Numbered from the stretch's first letter, positions 1-12,728 are shown. The stretch is 64,000 nucleotides of DNA from Thermothielavioides terrestris NRRL 8126 (GCF_000226115.1 NC_016458.1:7102001-7166000), one strand, 5' to 3'. Translations and numbers: made by a program. The notes: generated from the letters alone by a model not told the origin.

Positions 1-1192
1 CTTGTTTCTGCTGCTGATCCCCGTCGCCGCCGTCTGGCTCAACGCCGAGCCGATCCTGGCCATGATGATCGAGAAGGAGAGCGCCGCGCTGGCCGCCACA
101 TACCTGCGCATTATCGTGTTTGGCGCGCCCGCCTATGCGGCCTTCGAAGGCGGCAAGCGCTTCGTCCAGGCCCAGGGCCTGTTCCACGCGACAACCTACG
201 TGCTCCTGGTGGCTGCGCCGGCCAACATCCTGATGAACTGGCTGTTTGTTTGGCAGTTCGGTTGGGGGTTCAAGGGCGCGCCGCTGGCGGTCGCCGTCAC
301 GCAGAACATGCTGCCGCTGCTTCTATTCTTTTACGTGTGGAGGGTTGAGGGCTCCGAGGCCTGGGGAGGATTCAGAAAGGCTGCGCTGAAGAACTGGGGA
401 CCGATGATCAGGCTGGCACTGCCCGGCATGGTGATGGTGGTGGCGGAATGGTTTGCCTTTGAGATTCTCACGCTCGCGTCCGGAAGAATGGGCGTCGCCT
501 ATCTGGCGGCCCAGAGCGTTCTGGTGACGGTGACGTCGACGACGTTCCAGATTCCGTTCCCGCTCTCCATCGCCGGCTCGACACGGGTCGCCAATCTCAT
601 CGGAGCCAAGCTGGTTGATGCGGCCAAGACGTCGGCCAAAGTGGTGAGTTGAGATTGTACCAACGTCCAATCTTGGGTTCTCGGCTGTGCTGGCCGCCTA
701 ACGTGCCAAAACAGAGCGTTGCGGGCGGAGTACTGGTCGGACTGTTCAACGTGACCCTCCTAGCAGCCCTCAGGTATCGCATTCCGCTGCTGTTCACGCA
801 GGACCGCGAGGTCATCGAGCTCGTAGCCCAAACCATGCCCGTCTGTGCGGCGATGCAACTGTTCGACAGCCTAGCAGCCGTGTCGCACGGGCTGCTGCGA
901 GGCATTGGGCGGCAGGAATTCGGTGGCTACGCCAACCTAGCATCTTACTACCTCGTGGCGCTGCCCATCTCGTTCGGGTTTGGATTCGGCCTCGATTGGA
1001 AACTCACCGGCCTCTGGGTTGGTGTCACGGGGGGACTCTTCCTGTGAGTACTTCTATTTCTCCGTCCCTGACATGCGATCCATGCTGAGTGCCTTTCGTT
1101 GTAGCGTCTCGCTGGCCGAGTACCTTTTCATGTGGCACGTCGACTGGAATCAAGCTGCGAAGGAGGCCGAGCATCGGAATGCTTCAGGATAA
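1..1192 (+). CDS. MATE-family multidrug/organic cation efflux transporter, 3' part
   Basis: The gene enters from the left edge, so its start is missing. Exons are <2-643, 715-1043 and 1105-1192. The introns have GTGAGT donors with CAG and TAG acceptors and keep the frame (phase 0, then phase 2). About 352 residues are visible, the C-terminal two thirds of a roughly 500-residue MATE protein. The sequence shows a run of hydrophobic helices with the second-half MATE look (GPMIRLALPGMVMVVAEWFAFEI, followed by STRVANLIGA). MATE proteins export organic cations or drugs in exchange for H+ or Na+, in plants and fungi mostly at the plasma membrane or vacuole. The substrate cannot be read from the sequence. 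The end is set by TAA after a short hydrophilic tail (AAKEAEHRNASG). The family call is firm; the role is unknown. Confidence 0.88.
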
Positions 1193-1870
1193 GTTGCTCG
1201 GCGATGTGAACATGATATCTGGAAGAATGCGGATATAGAAGCGATTGCGAGGCCAGCTGTTAGTGGTAGTCTGCCATCAATGCTCCCGTGATCACCAAAT
1301 TTGGCTATGCATAAAGAAAAGCCCGTAAGCGCAGTAGTCGTCAAGATTCCAAGCAGTTTACTTCGGAGATAAGGCTCCTAGGGATTGCTCATGTCCTTGG
1401 ATACCCGGTGGCACGGAATATCGAGGTTGACGAGTACTTCCGGAATCCGTACTGTTCAGTGTTGGGGCAAGTGTCCCAACACAGTACGGAGAGAGGGGAG
1501 GATGCGGAAGAGTCGAACCCCCAAAGTCTCGACGGGAAGTGGGTCATAGTTTACACAGGAGGTGCGAAGTTAACGTTCAGACGAGGGAACTGGGGGGCCC
1601 GACAGTCTGGCAAGTGCGGTGGGGCTTCCTCCCCTGGAAAATAAATCGGTCGGCAGCTTGCCATCCCGTCTCCGGCTGGCCCACTCAGGCTTCGGCAAGG
1701 CCCAGAATGGAAACAAGCCCTCCGTCGCCGCTGCTGCCCGCCTCTTTGTTGCCCCTTCCCCACCAAGCTAAAGGGACCGCTTGCTCGGCGCAACGAACTT
1801 CTGTTCCCTTCTCAGTCCTTCCCGTGCTCTGACTCGCGCCGGCTTTCTGAAAACGCCATCTGCCAGCACA
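1193..1870. other. Intergenic region between MATE gene and idi1
   Basis: No gene is supported. It should hold the MATE 3' UTR and the idi1 promoter and 5' UTR. The only distinct structure is a bulged inverted repeat at 1447-1489 (listed separately). The last 150 bases before the idi1 start are pyrimidine-rich, as is common for leaders of highly expressed fungal genes. Confidence 0.6.
1447..1489. repeat. Bulged inverted repeat (potential hairpin)
   Basis: The left arm is CCGTACTGT plus GTTGGG, separated by a 5-nt bulge. The right arm is CCCAAC plus ACAGTACGG, with an 8-nt loop (GCAAGTGT). All 15 base pairs are perfect. It lies in non-coding DNA about 400 bp upstream of idi1. No target-site duplication is evident, so a transposon origin is unsupported. 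Confidence 0.7.
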
Positions 1871-2874
<1,004 letters not shown>

Positions 2875-2909
2875 CGGACAAGACGTGGCGCCGGGTGCGG
2901 GCGCGGGCG

Positions 2910-2940
<31 letters not shown>

Positions 2941-4786
2941 TCCCACAGCCAGCCGCCCCCGTGCAATCCTGCCTTGTTGAGTCGTGTTTCCCTTTCGGTT
3001 TCAAGTTTTCCATTTAATGCCTGAGATATCCGCTCCACCTCTGGCGACGCCGAGTTAGGAGCCGCGCAAAATGAGCATTTGGCTTCTCTTTTCAGCACCT
3101 TGCATATCTGCTGGTGGGACTAATGCGCCAGTGCGTGTTCAATTGTTCGCAGGTTAACTGGAGTGGAGGCAAGCAAACGGCTACATCGACGAACGTCTCT
3201 GCAACTGTGATGGGAAGTTGCTTCGGATCAAGGCATGCGATGTAACAAAGAAGAGTTCCGGAGTCGCTCAAGGCTGTTGATGGATGGATGGCCAAGAGCA
3301 TCTTCGCTGACGCTCGCCTCGCATGCCCCAATTTTCCTCCCGTGGCACCGCTTTCTCCGGACTCCTGTGGTCTGTGGGAGCCAGCGGCTTGCAGCCCAGG
3401 GATATCGCCGGCAGCATCACCCATCACCTGACCGCCTTGCATGACCCCCATGTGCCCGGCGCGATCGGTGACTGGATCTGTTCCGCCGGGCTGGCGCTTG
3501 TTGATCGTGATTGGAACAGGACAGGCCCGGTGTTTGCAGGGCTATCGCAGCGGTGGGGCCCACACCGTCCAGGGGGTGGTTGTTGTTGAGGGCGAGGCTT
3601 TCTTCGGCCGGCTCGGACGCAGCAGTCCTGCCAACCTGGGCTTGTGCCACGAGAGCCTCTTACACTGGGTGAGGAGGACAAAGCTATCCGGACCACTCAG
3701 GGCCGCTTCTTCCGTGCTTGCTTGGCTTTCTAGGTAACCGGCACCGAACGGCCACGGTCGCCCCCACTTTCGGCGGACGGACGGCCGGCGGCTGCCGCTT
3801 TGTCCTTCGTCTGCCCGCCTGCCACCAGCCCGCGCAAGCCAATCGAGGCACCCTTGGCGCCCCCCCGTGCTCAGACGATTCCTGACCAAGACATTGGCTT
3901 TCGCGTCGGACAGCTGGCAAGCCAGCGAGGGTTGGCCAGCGAGGCGTGTGCGATGCAATCAAAGGACTATCGGCCGCCGCTCCGTGCTGCGTGGTGGACT
4001 GAGGAACCCTCTCTTCCCCACGGCCTTGCTCCGTGTGTCTCGCTTGTCTCTTTCCATCTGACATGCCTCGTAAATTGTTAGTCCTACTCGAACTGCCTAC
4101 TTATTTCCCCCCTGCCCACTCTGCGCTGTCTCCTGCTCCGGTCTTCCTGCAGAGTATCGTCTCCCTTTCCGACTGAGCATAGCACATCCCGTCAAGCCAC
4201 TTACACAGTCCCCCCCTATCCAGGGGGATTTCTCTACCCAAGGGCACTCTTGCCTGCTGCCGCTGCTGGCCATTAGCCACATCCATCCAACCCGCTTGCA
4301 CACAAACCGCCCATACTTCCTCGGCGTGCGTGTTATGTGCTCGTGTGTCTGTGTGTGACAAGACGAACCCGAATCCGAGGCCGTATCATCTCATCAGAGC
4401 GCTCAACCTCCCCAGCCAAACCAACTTCGAACTGACTGCGGTCACCACTGCACCAGTGTCCATCTGCTACCTGACCAACTCGCGAAGGGATCGACGACCA
4501 GAAGACGACATTGATGTCTGCTGACATTCGAACCGCCCTCAACTGTCTGCGTCATCCATCTAGATTCATGCCAATCTCGAGAACGCAGCTCTCGAGAGTC
4601 CATACGGGGGATAGTATCCAGAACATATCAGAAACGTTAACCAAGTGTGTCTTGCCCTCGACCCAATGACTTATTCATTCTCCCCTTTTGTTTGGTTTCT
4701 TCCGTTTTCCTTCCAGAGCAACTGCCATGTGCCTAACCAGCTTCTTGCCGCAGGAAATCAAATCTTGAACGTGACTGCTACTCACC
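2875..4786. other. Long intergenic region between idi1 and the acetyltransferase gene
   Basis: No gene can be supported in these 1.9 kb. Open frames here are short, have no family resemblance and do not join through plausible introns. A GC-rich simple repeat (units close to GCGGGC) occupies 2891-2940 directly after the idi1 stop. The last 500 bases are pyrimidine-rich and presumably carry the promoter and leader of the next gene. Confidence 0.55.
2891..2940. repeat. GC-rich simple repeat, GCGGGC-like units
   Basis: About eight imperfect hexamer units (GCGGGC, GCAGGC, GTGCGG) lie in the 3' flank of idi1. It is a low-complexity tract with no coding role. Confidence 0.7.
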
Positions 4787-6058
4787 ATGGCGCCGTCCGT
4801 AAGCAGCAGCAGTAGCACCACCAGTACTAGCACCAGTCCTAGCACCAGTGCCAGTGCCAGTACTAGTACTAGTACCGGTGTCAGCACCACCGCCGTGACG
4901 GCCGCGGCCGCGGCGCGCAAGAAGCGCTCGCTGGTGCCGTCGCGGTGGAAGGAAGCCGTGCGTGTCGTCAGCATGGCCGAGTGTAGGGAGGCGGCGCTCA
5001 CGCTGGCGCACGCCTTTGCCGCTGACGACTACGCCCGGTACCTCGTCGACGACTGCTCTGGCGTTGGCGGCGGCGGCGGCGGCGGTGGAGTCGGTGGCGG
5101 CGACGTGCACGGTAAGGTGACCAACGCCGTCTCGGCCGAGGAGGAGGACAGGTGGCGGCTGCACGTCGACATCCTGACCTACACGGTGGCAGCGCACTGC
5201 ATGAGCGGCCTCGCCACGGCCGTCGGGCCCGAGTGCGATAGCGTGGCTCTGTGGTATGTACAGACAGTAAACACGCCAGTTTTTTGCTGCACACAGAAGC
5301 GTGCGTTGACAAACTCGTCCACCGTGATTCGCAGGGTGCCGCCCGGTAAGCAGATCGACGGATGGTGGACGCGGCTCCGGAGCGGTATGTGGAGACTCTA
5401 CTTCCAGCTCTCGCCCGAGGGGAAGAAGCGCTACTTCCAGGAGATCCTGCCGCTGCTGCACGACACCAAGGCCGCCGTTCTCGGCGACCGAGACCACGAC
5501 GCCTGGTACCTGGTCTACCTGGGCACCAAGCCCAGCTCGCAAGGGCGGGGCTATGCCGCGAGACTGCTGCAGGACATGATGGCGAGGGTGAGTCTGGTCC
5601 CCCATTCTTCCCCAATCCTTGCTTTCTTTCTATCTCTTCCCCCTCCACTGCAATGTCTTCACATCCAACTCCTAGTAGCGCACCCACCCGCCCAGCAAGC
5701 AAGCAAACAAGCTGACACGAAAGTTTGGGGGGGAATTCCTCCCGGGGAGGGGTAATCGCAAAAACAGGCGGACGCCGAGAACCGCCCGATCTACCTCGAG
5801 TCCAGCTCGCAGGCCAACAACGCCTACTACGAGAAGTTCGGCTTCGAGGTCAAGCGCGACATCTTCCTCGAGCGCGGCCCCGTGCCCGTCCGTCTGTCCA
5901 TCATGGTTCGTGAGCCCCGCGTGCCCGGTTGCAAGGTCGCTTACGCCAGCCCGAATCATCCGTCGTCGATGGCCCGGAAGTTCGCTGCTGCGGCTGCGAC
6001 TGCTTCTGGTAACGGTGGCGGTGGCAGTGGTGCCGGTAGTGGTAAGGGGTGGATGTGA
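4787..6058 (+). CDS. GNAT-family N-acetyltransferase
   Basis: Exons are 4787-5253, 5335-5587 and 5768-6058, giving 336 residues. It is a predicted acetyl-CoA dependent acyltransferase with unknown acceptor. The N-terminus (residues 1-40) is a Ser/Thr-rich low-complexity tract. The GNAT fold follows: CDSVALWVPPGK near residue 155, the acetyl-CoA pyrophosphate-binding motif A (LGTKPSSQGRGYAARLLQDM, about residues 217-236), then IYLESSSQANNAYYEKFGFEV, the typical motif B. The first intron is 81 nt and happens to be open in frame. I splice it because GTATGT/GCAG borders join CDSVALW to VPPG as in homologues. The second intron (180 nt, GTGAGT...ACAG) joins DMMAR to ADAENRPIYLE. A Gly/Ser/Ala-rich tail ends the protein. 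The subfamily resembles fungal GNAT proteins of unknown substrate. Confidence 0.9.
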
Positions 6059-6579
6059 GGACGGGATGAGTGGTTGCGTGCGCGGGTGCGTTCTTCATCT
6101 TCTCTTCCAGATTGTCAGTGGCTGTCTACGGCATGAGTGAAGCGTTGGATGCCGTGTCTTTCTTAGTTTCCGTTTTCGGTTCTCTGGCCTGGACTTTTGG
6201 TTTGGCCTTCGTTGATAAGCTTGACCTGCAGCCTACGGGGTTGACTGGCCGCTGCATTCAACATGCAGTCTTGGCCCATCTGTTTCACCTGGCAGTCCTT
6301 AGGAACGTAGTGCCCTCAACGGCGCTGGAGCTCGCACCTTTCCTTAGCGGTTCTGTCGACCAGATGCGACGCGCATTGAGCAGGTAGTCTCAGCTCATTC
6401 ACGCAATGAGAAAATGCCCATCATCGCAGAGAACCGTAACAAAACAAGACTACCGATCGAATGGTGACAGCCGGCGCCATGTACCCTCCCGCGAGTGTAT
6501 CCGTTTTCCCAATCGCCAGTCCTCTCCCTCCCAAGCAGTACCAGTGCCCATTCCCAACCAGCCGAGCCCGCGGAGCCCA
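6059..6579. other. Tail-to-tail intergenic region (acetyltransferase / RPA2)
   Basis: This region carries the convergent 3' ends of the flanking genes. It has no supported gene and no notable repeat. Confidence 0.6.
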
Positions 6580-6861
6580 CTATTCCATGACTGCCCACGT
6601 CACATCATCATCCGTTGTGTAGATAAGCCCATTATCCAACAATTCTGCCGACGCCGCCAAGACATCCCTGACGGGCAGGCCCGTACCGGCGGAGATTTGG
6701 TTGATATGCTGACTGTCGCCCGGAGTGTTGACCAGATAGTTGTACATGGTGCGCGCGTTCCGCGAGCAGACGGAGAGCCGCGGCGGGCCGTCACTCGAGA
6801 TACCCCCGCCGGCTCCATAGCCGCCGTCCACAAACATGCTATCCCCGCCGTCGTCCCCTAC

Positions 6862-6896
<35 letters not shown>

Positions 6897-7587
6897 GGTC
6901 CGCCAAGCCGCCCTTGGTCAAGCACAGATGCACGTACGTGGCCTCGAGCAGGTGGTAGTTGACCTCGTTGAAGTCGTCGATGGCGCGGATGTAGTGGGCG
7001 CCGACGTGCTTCCGGCCGTTGAAGCTGCTGAGGCGGCCGAAGACGCGCACGTAGGTGTCGGGGGCGAAGCGCGGCGTGTTGTCGGCCTTGTCGGCGTCGA
7101 TCCACTTCTTCACGTCGATGACGCCGGTGCCGTCGTCGATGCGGTACGTCACGTTGACCGCCTGCGGGTTGACCGAGCGCACCTGGCCGACCAGCGTCAC
7201 CTGGGTGGTTGGCACGCCGTCGACGGCCAGGTCGGCGCCCGGGTAGGCTTCTTTGCACTCGATCAGCTGCTTGATGGTTACCGGGCGAAGGCTGTCATCT
7301 GCGTAGCTCTGTGTGATGTTTTCGTGTGGTTAGTTGAGGTGGCAGACATACAGAAGAAAAAAGAAAGGGGTAAAGAAAATGGAGTGAAGGGGTCAAAGCA
7401 GAGCAGACGCATGCATACCTTCCTCTCGCCTTGGCTGCCCTGCTGTGATCCGCCCATGAAGCCGCCGCCATCTTCGCCGCCCTGGGTGCCGTAGCCTGTT
7501 CGTTGGTAACCGCCGTATGATGCTGGGACAAGGTTAGAAAACAATATGATGGTTTCAAAAGTATCGAACGGTGGGACACTAACTCAT
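6580..7587 (-). CDS. rfa2: Replication protein A 32-kDa subunit (RPA2/Rfa2)
   Basis: Exons in transcription order are 7587-7584, 7522-7419 and 7308-6580, giving 278 residues. It is a subunit of the heterotrimeric single-strand DNA binding complex used in replication, repair and recombination. The N-terminus (residues 1-36) is Gly/Gln/Tyr-rich (YGGYQRTGYGTQGG), the usual phosphorylation-target region. The central OB fold covers about residues 70-165 (VTLVGQVRSVNPQAVNVTYR, then YVRVFGRLSSFNGRKHVGAH). The C-terminal winged helix is about residues 213-278 (INQISAGTGLPVRDVLAASAEL). An 11-Gln run (about residues 175-185) lies in the linker. The first coding exon is only ATGA. It is required because the open frame upstream of TSYGGY has no ATG, and the donor GTTAGT directly follows. 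Length matches fungal RPA2. Confidence 0.95.
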
Positions 7588-8206
7588 GGTGAGATTATGG
7601 TGTGGTTGTCGACTCTGAGGACCATCCAGGCCGCGGGGTGAATGTGGTGGAGGTGTGGAAGACGCGCATCAACGCGTCTGGGCAGCAAGCACTTAACGCG
7701 TGCCCCGCAGGCAGCGACAGGACCCTGGAATCAATCCACTGAGAAGCGGCGATAATACCGTGTTCATCGATAAGACCCACACACAGTACGTTACGGATAC
7801 CGTTATTACACGCGCACTGCTAGTAGGTAGGAGTACGGTACCACATGATGCAATCTCCGGATGGCGGGAAGACTCGAGAAACAATTGGCACCCGGTTTGA
7901 CCTCTCCATCGTAAAGCTTATGGTGATCCTCAGAAGACAAATCAGTTTCCCGCTTCAAGGCCCGACAATGCTCTGGACCGTTTTACTCAATTGTGCTTCC
8001 ACTTACACGGATCAGTGTAATTTGCAATATGTAATTGAGTGAAAAAGTGGACCTCGTCCCTGCGATCTCGCTGAACTGGAAGTCGTCATGGGAACAACCT
8101 GAAAGGAGGCCTGTCAGCGACGGATGGCCTGACTTGAGATCCAGACACCACCAACATCTTAGCACCATGACTGGGTAGACCACCGCCATAGACCACCATC
8201 GCTGAA
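7588..8206. promoter_or_regulatory. Divergent promoter region, RPA2 / DUF202 gene
   Basis: About 620 bp separate the start codons of two divergent genes, so both promoters must lie here. I see no gene inside and no clear TATA box. The region contains an MCB-like ACGCGT core twice (in CAACGCGTCTGG near 7675 and TTAACGCGTGCC near 7696). This is the element of G1/S-regulated replication genes in fungi, which would suit RPA2; the regulatory reading is inference. Confidence 0.5.
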
Positions 8207-9132
8207 ATGCCTGCGCCATCAACAGTACCTGCGACGGACGAAGAAGATGGCCATGGATCATCCAGTCAGTGCTGCGCGCCGCTGTCGGCGCTCACGCACC
8301 CAGTCGACGTGGGCGAGATGAGAGAGTATGTCCGCTATATACATTATATATTATATACCTTATTCCCTCTCTAACCTCACCTTCCCACACCAGCCGCGGC
8401 ATGCTCCAAAACGCCTTCTGCCTCCCGCCGCTCTTCGGCCCGCTGCTCTTCGACAACGAGCAGAGCGACTGCCGCGACCACGCCGCCAACGAGCGAAGTA
8501 TGCAACCCACGCAGCCCCTATTCTCCCCCCTTCTTCCTATTGTTTTTCTTTATTATGATTACGGTACGGAAACAAAGAAGGTTTCTATACTAAGCCACTC
8601 CTGCAAAAGCCTTCCTCTCGTACCTGCGGCTCTCCATCTACATGTCCATCGTGGCCGTGGCCATCGTGCTGTCGTTCCACCTGCGCAAGACGGCGTCTGA
8701 CATCGAGCTGCGCATGGCCAAGCCGCTCGGGGTCGTCTTCTGGGTGCTGTCGGTCAGCTGCCTGGGCGTCGGCATCGCCAACTACACGAGTACGTCTTTT
8801 TCTCTTCTCTTCTTCTTCTCTTCTTCTCTTGTTAGGCCTTCTGTTTCTGGCCTCCGAGTCCTACGTCGACGGCAAGATTCAACTGACCAGGCTGGTTGGA
8901 CTGTCAGAAACGGTCAACAAGTACAGCCGGCGGGCCGCGCTTGTGCAGAGCGGGTGGAAGACGCAAGCGGTGAGCACCCCGAAGACAGATATTACTGTTC
9001 TTGGCCGTTTCCTCTCTCGCCCCGGCGGCTGACATGTGCGCTTAGGTCATGGGCATGATCGCAATGTGCATTTTCGGGTCCTGTGTGGTGCTGTTGGTGA
9101 TCAACAAGCTGAACCAACGGGCGGATGCCTGA
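8207..9132 (+). CDS. DUF202 domain membrane protein
   Basis: Exons are 8207-8325, 8394-8497, 8610-8789, 8836-8969 and 9046-9132, giving 207 residues. The DUF202 signature ANERTFLSYLRLSIYMSIVA is reconstructed across the second intron. This confirms the splice sites (donor GTATGC, acceptor AAAG) and the family. Three hydrophobic segments follow (LSIYMSIVAVAIVLSF, VFWVLSVSCLGVGIANY, VMGMIAMCIFGSCVVLLVI), as in YidH-like and VTC-associated DUF202 modules. The last two are separated by a hydrophilic stretch with NKYSRRAALVQSGWKTQA. The N-terminus (about 60 residues) is acidic, Ser-rich and probably cytosolic. Function is unknown. In eukaryotes the domain also occurs at the C-terminus of vacuolar polyphosphate polymerase (VTC) proteins, but no SPX or VTC catalytic domain is present here. 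Confidence 0.92.
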
Positions 9133-9372
9133 GGCGGTGGTCTACACGCAGATATGCTTTTAAAGACGTCAGACCGTACGGCCGATGTAGGTATGATGGG
9201 ATGTCATGAATAATGTTAACTCCTGATGCAGGACGCAAAGACGCGCCCATAGAACCAGCACACGCACGCCCCACGTAAATCATTGCATCTCTCACAACCA
9301 GAGTCGTACATCATTCCAGGTTCCAGTCCCGAATGGATTCCGCACCCCACCCACCGCGAAACTCCGGCTTGC

Positions 9373-11666
9373 TCAGTCGTCCTTCAAACAAAACAAGTCC
9401 TTCATCGACGGCCTCGGAACCAGCTCCTCGGGCGTCAAGGCATCGCACCCGCCCACCGCTCGCCGGAAGTCTTTCGCATAGTCCGCCGCGGCGTCATCCA
9501 AGTCCCTGAGCCCCGTGATCGCCCCGTCCCAGAGCAACAGCGGCATCTCGTCGAAGCCGGGCAGCCGGCCGCGGTCCGGCAGGCTCTCGAAGGGGGTGCT
9601 GCCCCGCGAAAGGGGCAACTCGGTGTCTGGGGCCACCCGCTTCGGCAGCTCCCCCTCGTATTCCTCGGGCGCGCGGTAGAGCTCGCGGTGCACGGCCGCC
9701 AGGTTCCTGGCCGTCGGCTCGCTCGGGTAGAGCATCCAGTACCCGCGGGCGCGGGCGAGCCTCAGGGCGTGTTCTAGCCACGAGGGGTACCTCTTACTGA
9801 CGAGCTTGTTGGCGAAGAGAGCAGGCGGCGTGCCGGTGCGGCGGTGCTGGTAGTCGAGCCAGTTGGAGACCAGTGCGTGCAGCTCGATCCACTTTTGCCC
9901 CGTAAAGAGCGCGGCGTTGCTGTTCGGGGCTTGCCACAGAAAGGGAGTCGATGCCCCTTTCCTGGAAGGGGGTGTGAATGGTTTGGAGTCATCTAGATGG
10001 GTCGACGGGAGATCCAGACTGATCCCGAGGAGTCTCGACTCCCAGTCCTGTACACGTGCCGGCCCTGAATACAGAAAGTGCAGCACTGCATATTTGGTGT
10101 CTAGAATGGCCACACTGTTCAGCATGAAGACAAATGCAAATATTTACCTCAGCAGAGGCGGGCGTGCTGACTTACAGAGAAAGAATTGAGGCGACAGCTG
10201 AGCCTGCGGCGATAGCACCATCACATGCGAGTACTTTGGGCTGGTAGGCCAGAACGACTCGAGAAATCGAACAGAGCTCTCCTCCTCGGTCAGTCTCGCG
10301 CGCGGTATGCGGCGTCTAATGGTCAGCTGGCTGGGCTGGGAGGGTAGACGAGAGCGGTGCGGAGGCCACTGGAAGTCCTTCAAAAATTCGGTCGTGGCAC
10401 CATCAACGTCTGGTGGTAGTTCGATGGTCAAATGAGGTGTTGGGCCGGCCGAGAAATCAGCCGCCGACAATGACCGGAGAAGATGGATAATGCTTCCCGA
10501 CGTTCCAGGTGATGCATGAATCAAAATGTCAATGCTGATCTTGTCCCAAGCTGCGCGCGTCTTGATGTTAGCCAGGTCACTTGACGGGCCATGCCCTGGG
10601 GAACACGTACCCGCCAACGACGAGCTGTCGAGCTTGGTCATCCAGCCGAGCCGCGAGTGGGCATCCTCGGGCAGTTCAATGAGCGGCACTTCGGAGACGG
10701 GCGCCTGTTTCCTTATTCCGGCGAGGAAATAGTCTTCTTCGTTTCCGGAGGCATCGATAATCACTGCCTGCGGATGCATGTAGTTGTTGATATGGTCTGC
10801 TGAGTGCTTAGAATGAGTAGATAGAACAGAGTTCGGCATGCCACCTACGCAAAGCCCGGCTGCTGCTCAGTCTGAGACGCTCAACAGTCGAAGTGGTCGC
10901 AAAGTCGGGGCGGGCGTCTAAAATAGAACCAATGTCAGCCCCAAAACCACCGCCCCCTGAGGTTGTTGTGGTGAGGTCGTGCCGCACCGTGAAATATAAC
11001 CTGGCAAGACTCATCAACACCGTTAACGGCGCGCAACTCATCCAGATCAACGTCGCTCCCGCCGACCAGGGCGAAGTGTACGTAGTTCCTCAGCTCCTCG
11101 CCCATCTGGCAGGCAAGAGGCAGGAGCACGGCAGCACTCTTCAGGCTAGCAGCAGCGAAGAGCACGTTCTTGTTGGAACGCTGAGACCCGCCGGTGCTGT
11201 ATATGGCCTCGAGAGAGGCGAGGAGCTTGGGGAAAGTGAGGGGGCCGTTGTGGAGCGCCGCCGCTGGGGCGGGAGCGGCGGGCGCAGGAGGCCGCGGTGG
11301 TGGCTCGCTCGGCCTCTGCGGTTTGCGGCCCGGCTTTAACCTTGGCATGGGCCCAGGCTCAGGCCCGGGCGCATGGGGCGGGCCTGCGCGGTACTCGGGT
11401 TGGCGGTATACGGGGTGGCGTCGATCCCGGATGGGCACGTCGGTGGGCAGGTTGCTGATGAACAGGTACACGAAGACGCCCAGCGCAAGCACGATGGCAA
11501 GCCGCTTGAGCGTCCTGCGCCGCGAGCCTCCCCCCGGCCCCCCGGGAGCAGTGCCCCATTGTGGGCGTCTCGACGGCGCCTTCGTCGGTTTGCGGTCGTC
11601 GTCCTTCTTGCCCAGGTCCTGGTTGCCCTGGAACAACGAGCCCATGGTGGTGACCCGCACGCCCAT
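9373..11666 (-). CDS. Type II membrane protein, putative family 2-like glycosyltransferase
   Basis: Exons in transcription order are 11666-10988, 10917-10849, 10796-10611, 10550-10176 and 10100-9373, giving 678 residues. The four introns are short (51-75 nt); phases sum correctly. The layout is a basic cytosolic tail of about 60 residues (RRRTLKRLA), one signal anchor (IVLALGVFVYLFISNLP), a Pro-rich stem, then a luminal GT-A like region. Diagnostic stretches are HINNYMHPQAVIID, WMTKLDSSSLAAWDKISID, ILIHASPGTSGSIIHLLRSL, EEESSVRFLESFWP and SPQFFLYTKYAVLHFLYS. They resemble fungal proteins annotated as glycosyltransferase 2, probably Golgi-resident; donor and acceptor are unknown. The first donor is the weak GTGCGG, chosen because it rebuilds VIFHDARPDF. 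The third intron is open in frame, so an unspliced reading would insert about 20 odd residues. An alternative start at 11645 lacks only seven residues. Confidence 0.85.
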
Positions 11667-12728
11667 CTCAGAGTCAAGTGAGCCTCAGGCGGACCTTCTG
11701 GGGGACGCCAATTCGTTGTTTGCGCCGCGGCGCAGCTCACTGCCCACTCAGAGCACGAAGTAACCAGTCTTCATTGGAAAACAAGAACCGGCGACGCTTC
11801 TGCTGCGTGCATTGGTTTCGGAGCATGCCCGGCAAGGCGACGCGACCGCAATGATTCCGGCTTCCGCTTGCCTACCAGCAGGTTGACATTTCAGAGCAAT
11901 AGGCAGATTTAGGGGCTGTGTTGTGTGAGCAACCGAGGCCAGTGAAAGCTCAAGCATATCACAAACGTGGCTTGAATGGCCCGTGCAAGGATAGTTTGAA
12001 TTATACCCTGCGTACTGTATTACAGCATAGTTATACGGAATACACACAATGCGTAAGGTACTCTCGTAACGGACAGCAAACTGCCCTGGTTCTCCTAGAA
12101 CGACAACATCGAATTTTGTGTAGTGTGTGATGTACTCCATGTCCGCCAGTATGTAACGCTAAGAAAGCTAAATGTCAAGCTGCCAGGCCAGCGGCCTGCC
12201 CGGGCCATATTAAGGAGTCATTGACGTTCTTGATCGAGTAAGAAAAGATAGGTAGAGCAGAAACCCAGCAGCGGGGCGTGAAGGAGAAACCTCGCTAGAC
12301 CTCTATGCATTCGTCCGACGAGTACCTTATCATCAAAGACCAGCTTTGCCATTGTCAGAGCCATGTTGGTATCAACGCAGGAATTATCGTCCCTCTCCAA
12401 CACAGAGTTTTTGCCCACTCCTTCCAACGCCGCCAACCCGCGGTGAGTAATGGTAGGCCAAACAAATGAGTTCCAGATCGTCAACCACATCCACCCCGAT
12501 ATCTTCCCAGACATCCCGGCATAGTATATGATGTCAAACTTCACACCACGCCATACATAGTTACCAGATCAACCCCATCGAAGCCCCACGACACCACCAC
12601 CTCTATGTTCCGCACATGCCGCCAGATGAACCCCCAACGAAGCCCAGTCCCACCACCTCCTCCCTTCTCTCCTAATATCTCATAAAATCCATAGAAACAT
12701 ATCGCGTAGTTAGATCAAAACCAAATCA
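11667..12728. other. Intergenic region between glycosyltransferase and Tao3-like gene
   Basis: About 1.06 kb upstream of the glycosyltransferase and downstream of the Tao3-like gene. It should contain the promoter of the former and the 3' UTR of the latter. No supported gene, repeat or RNA is visible. Confidence 0.55.

Noticed and set aside
5254..5334. Unspliced reading through the first intron of the GNAT gene
   Set aside because: The 81-nt stretch is open in frame, but it interrupts the conserved CDSVALW-VPPG join and has normal splice borders.
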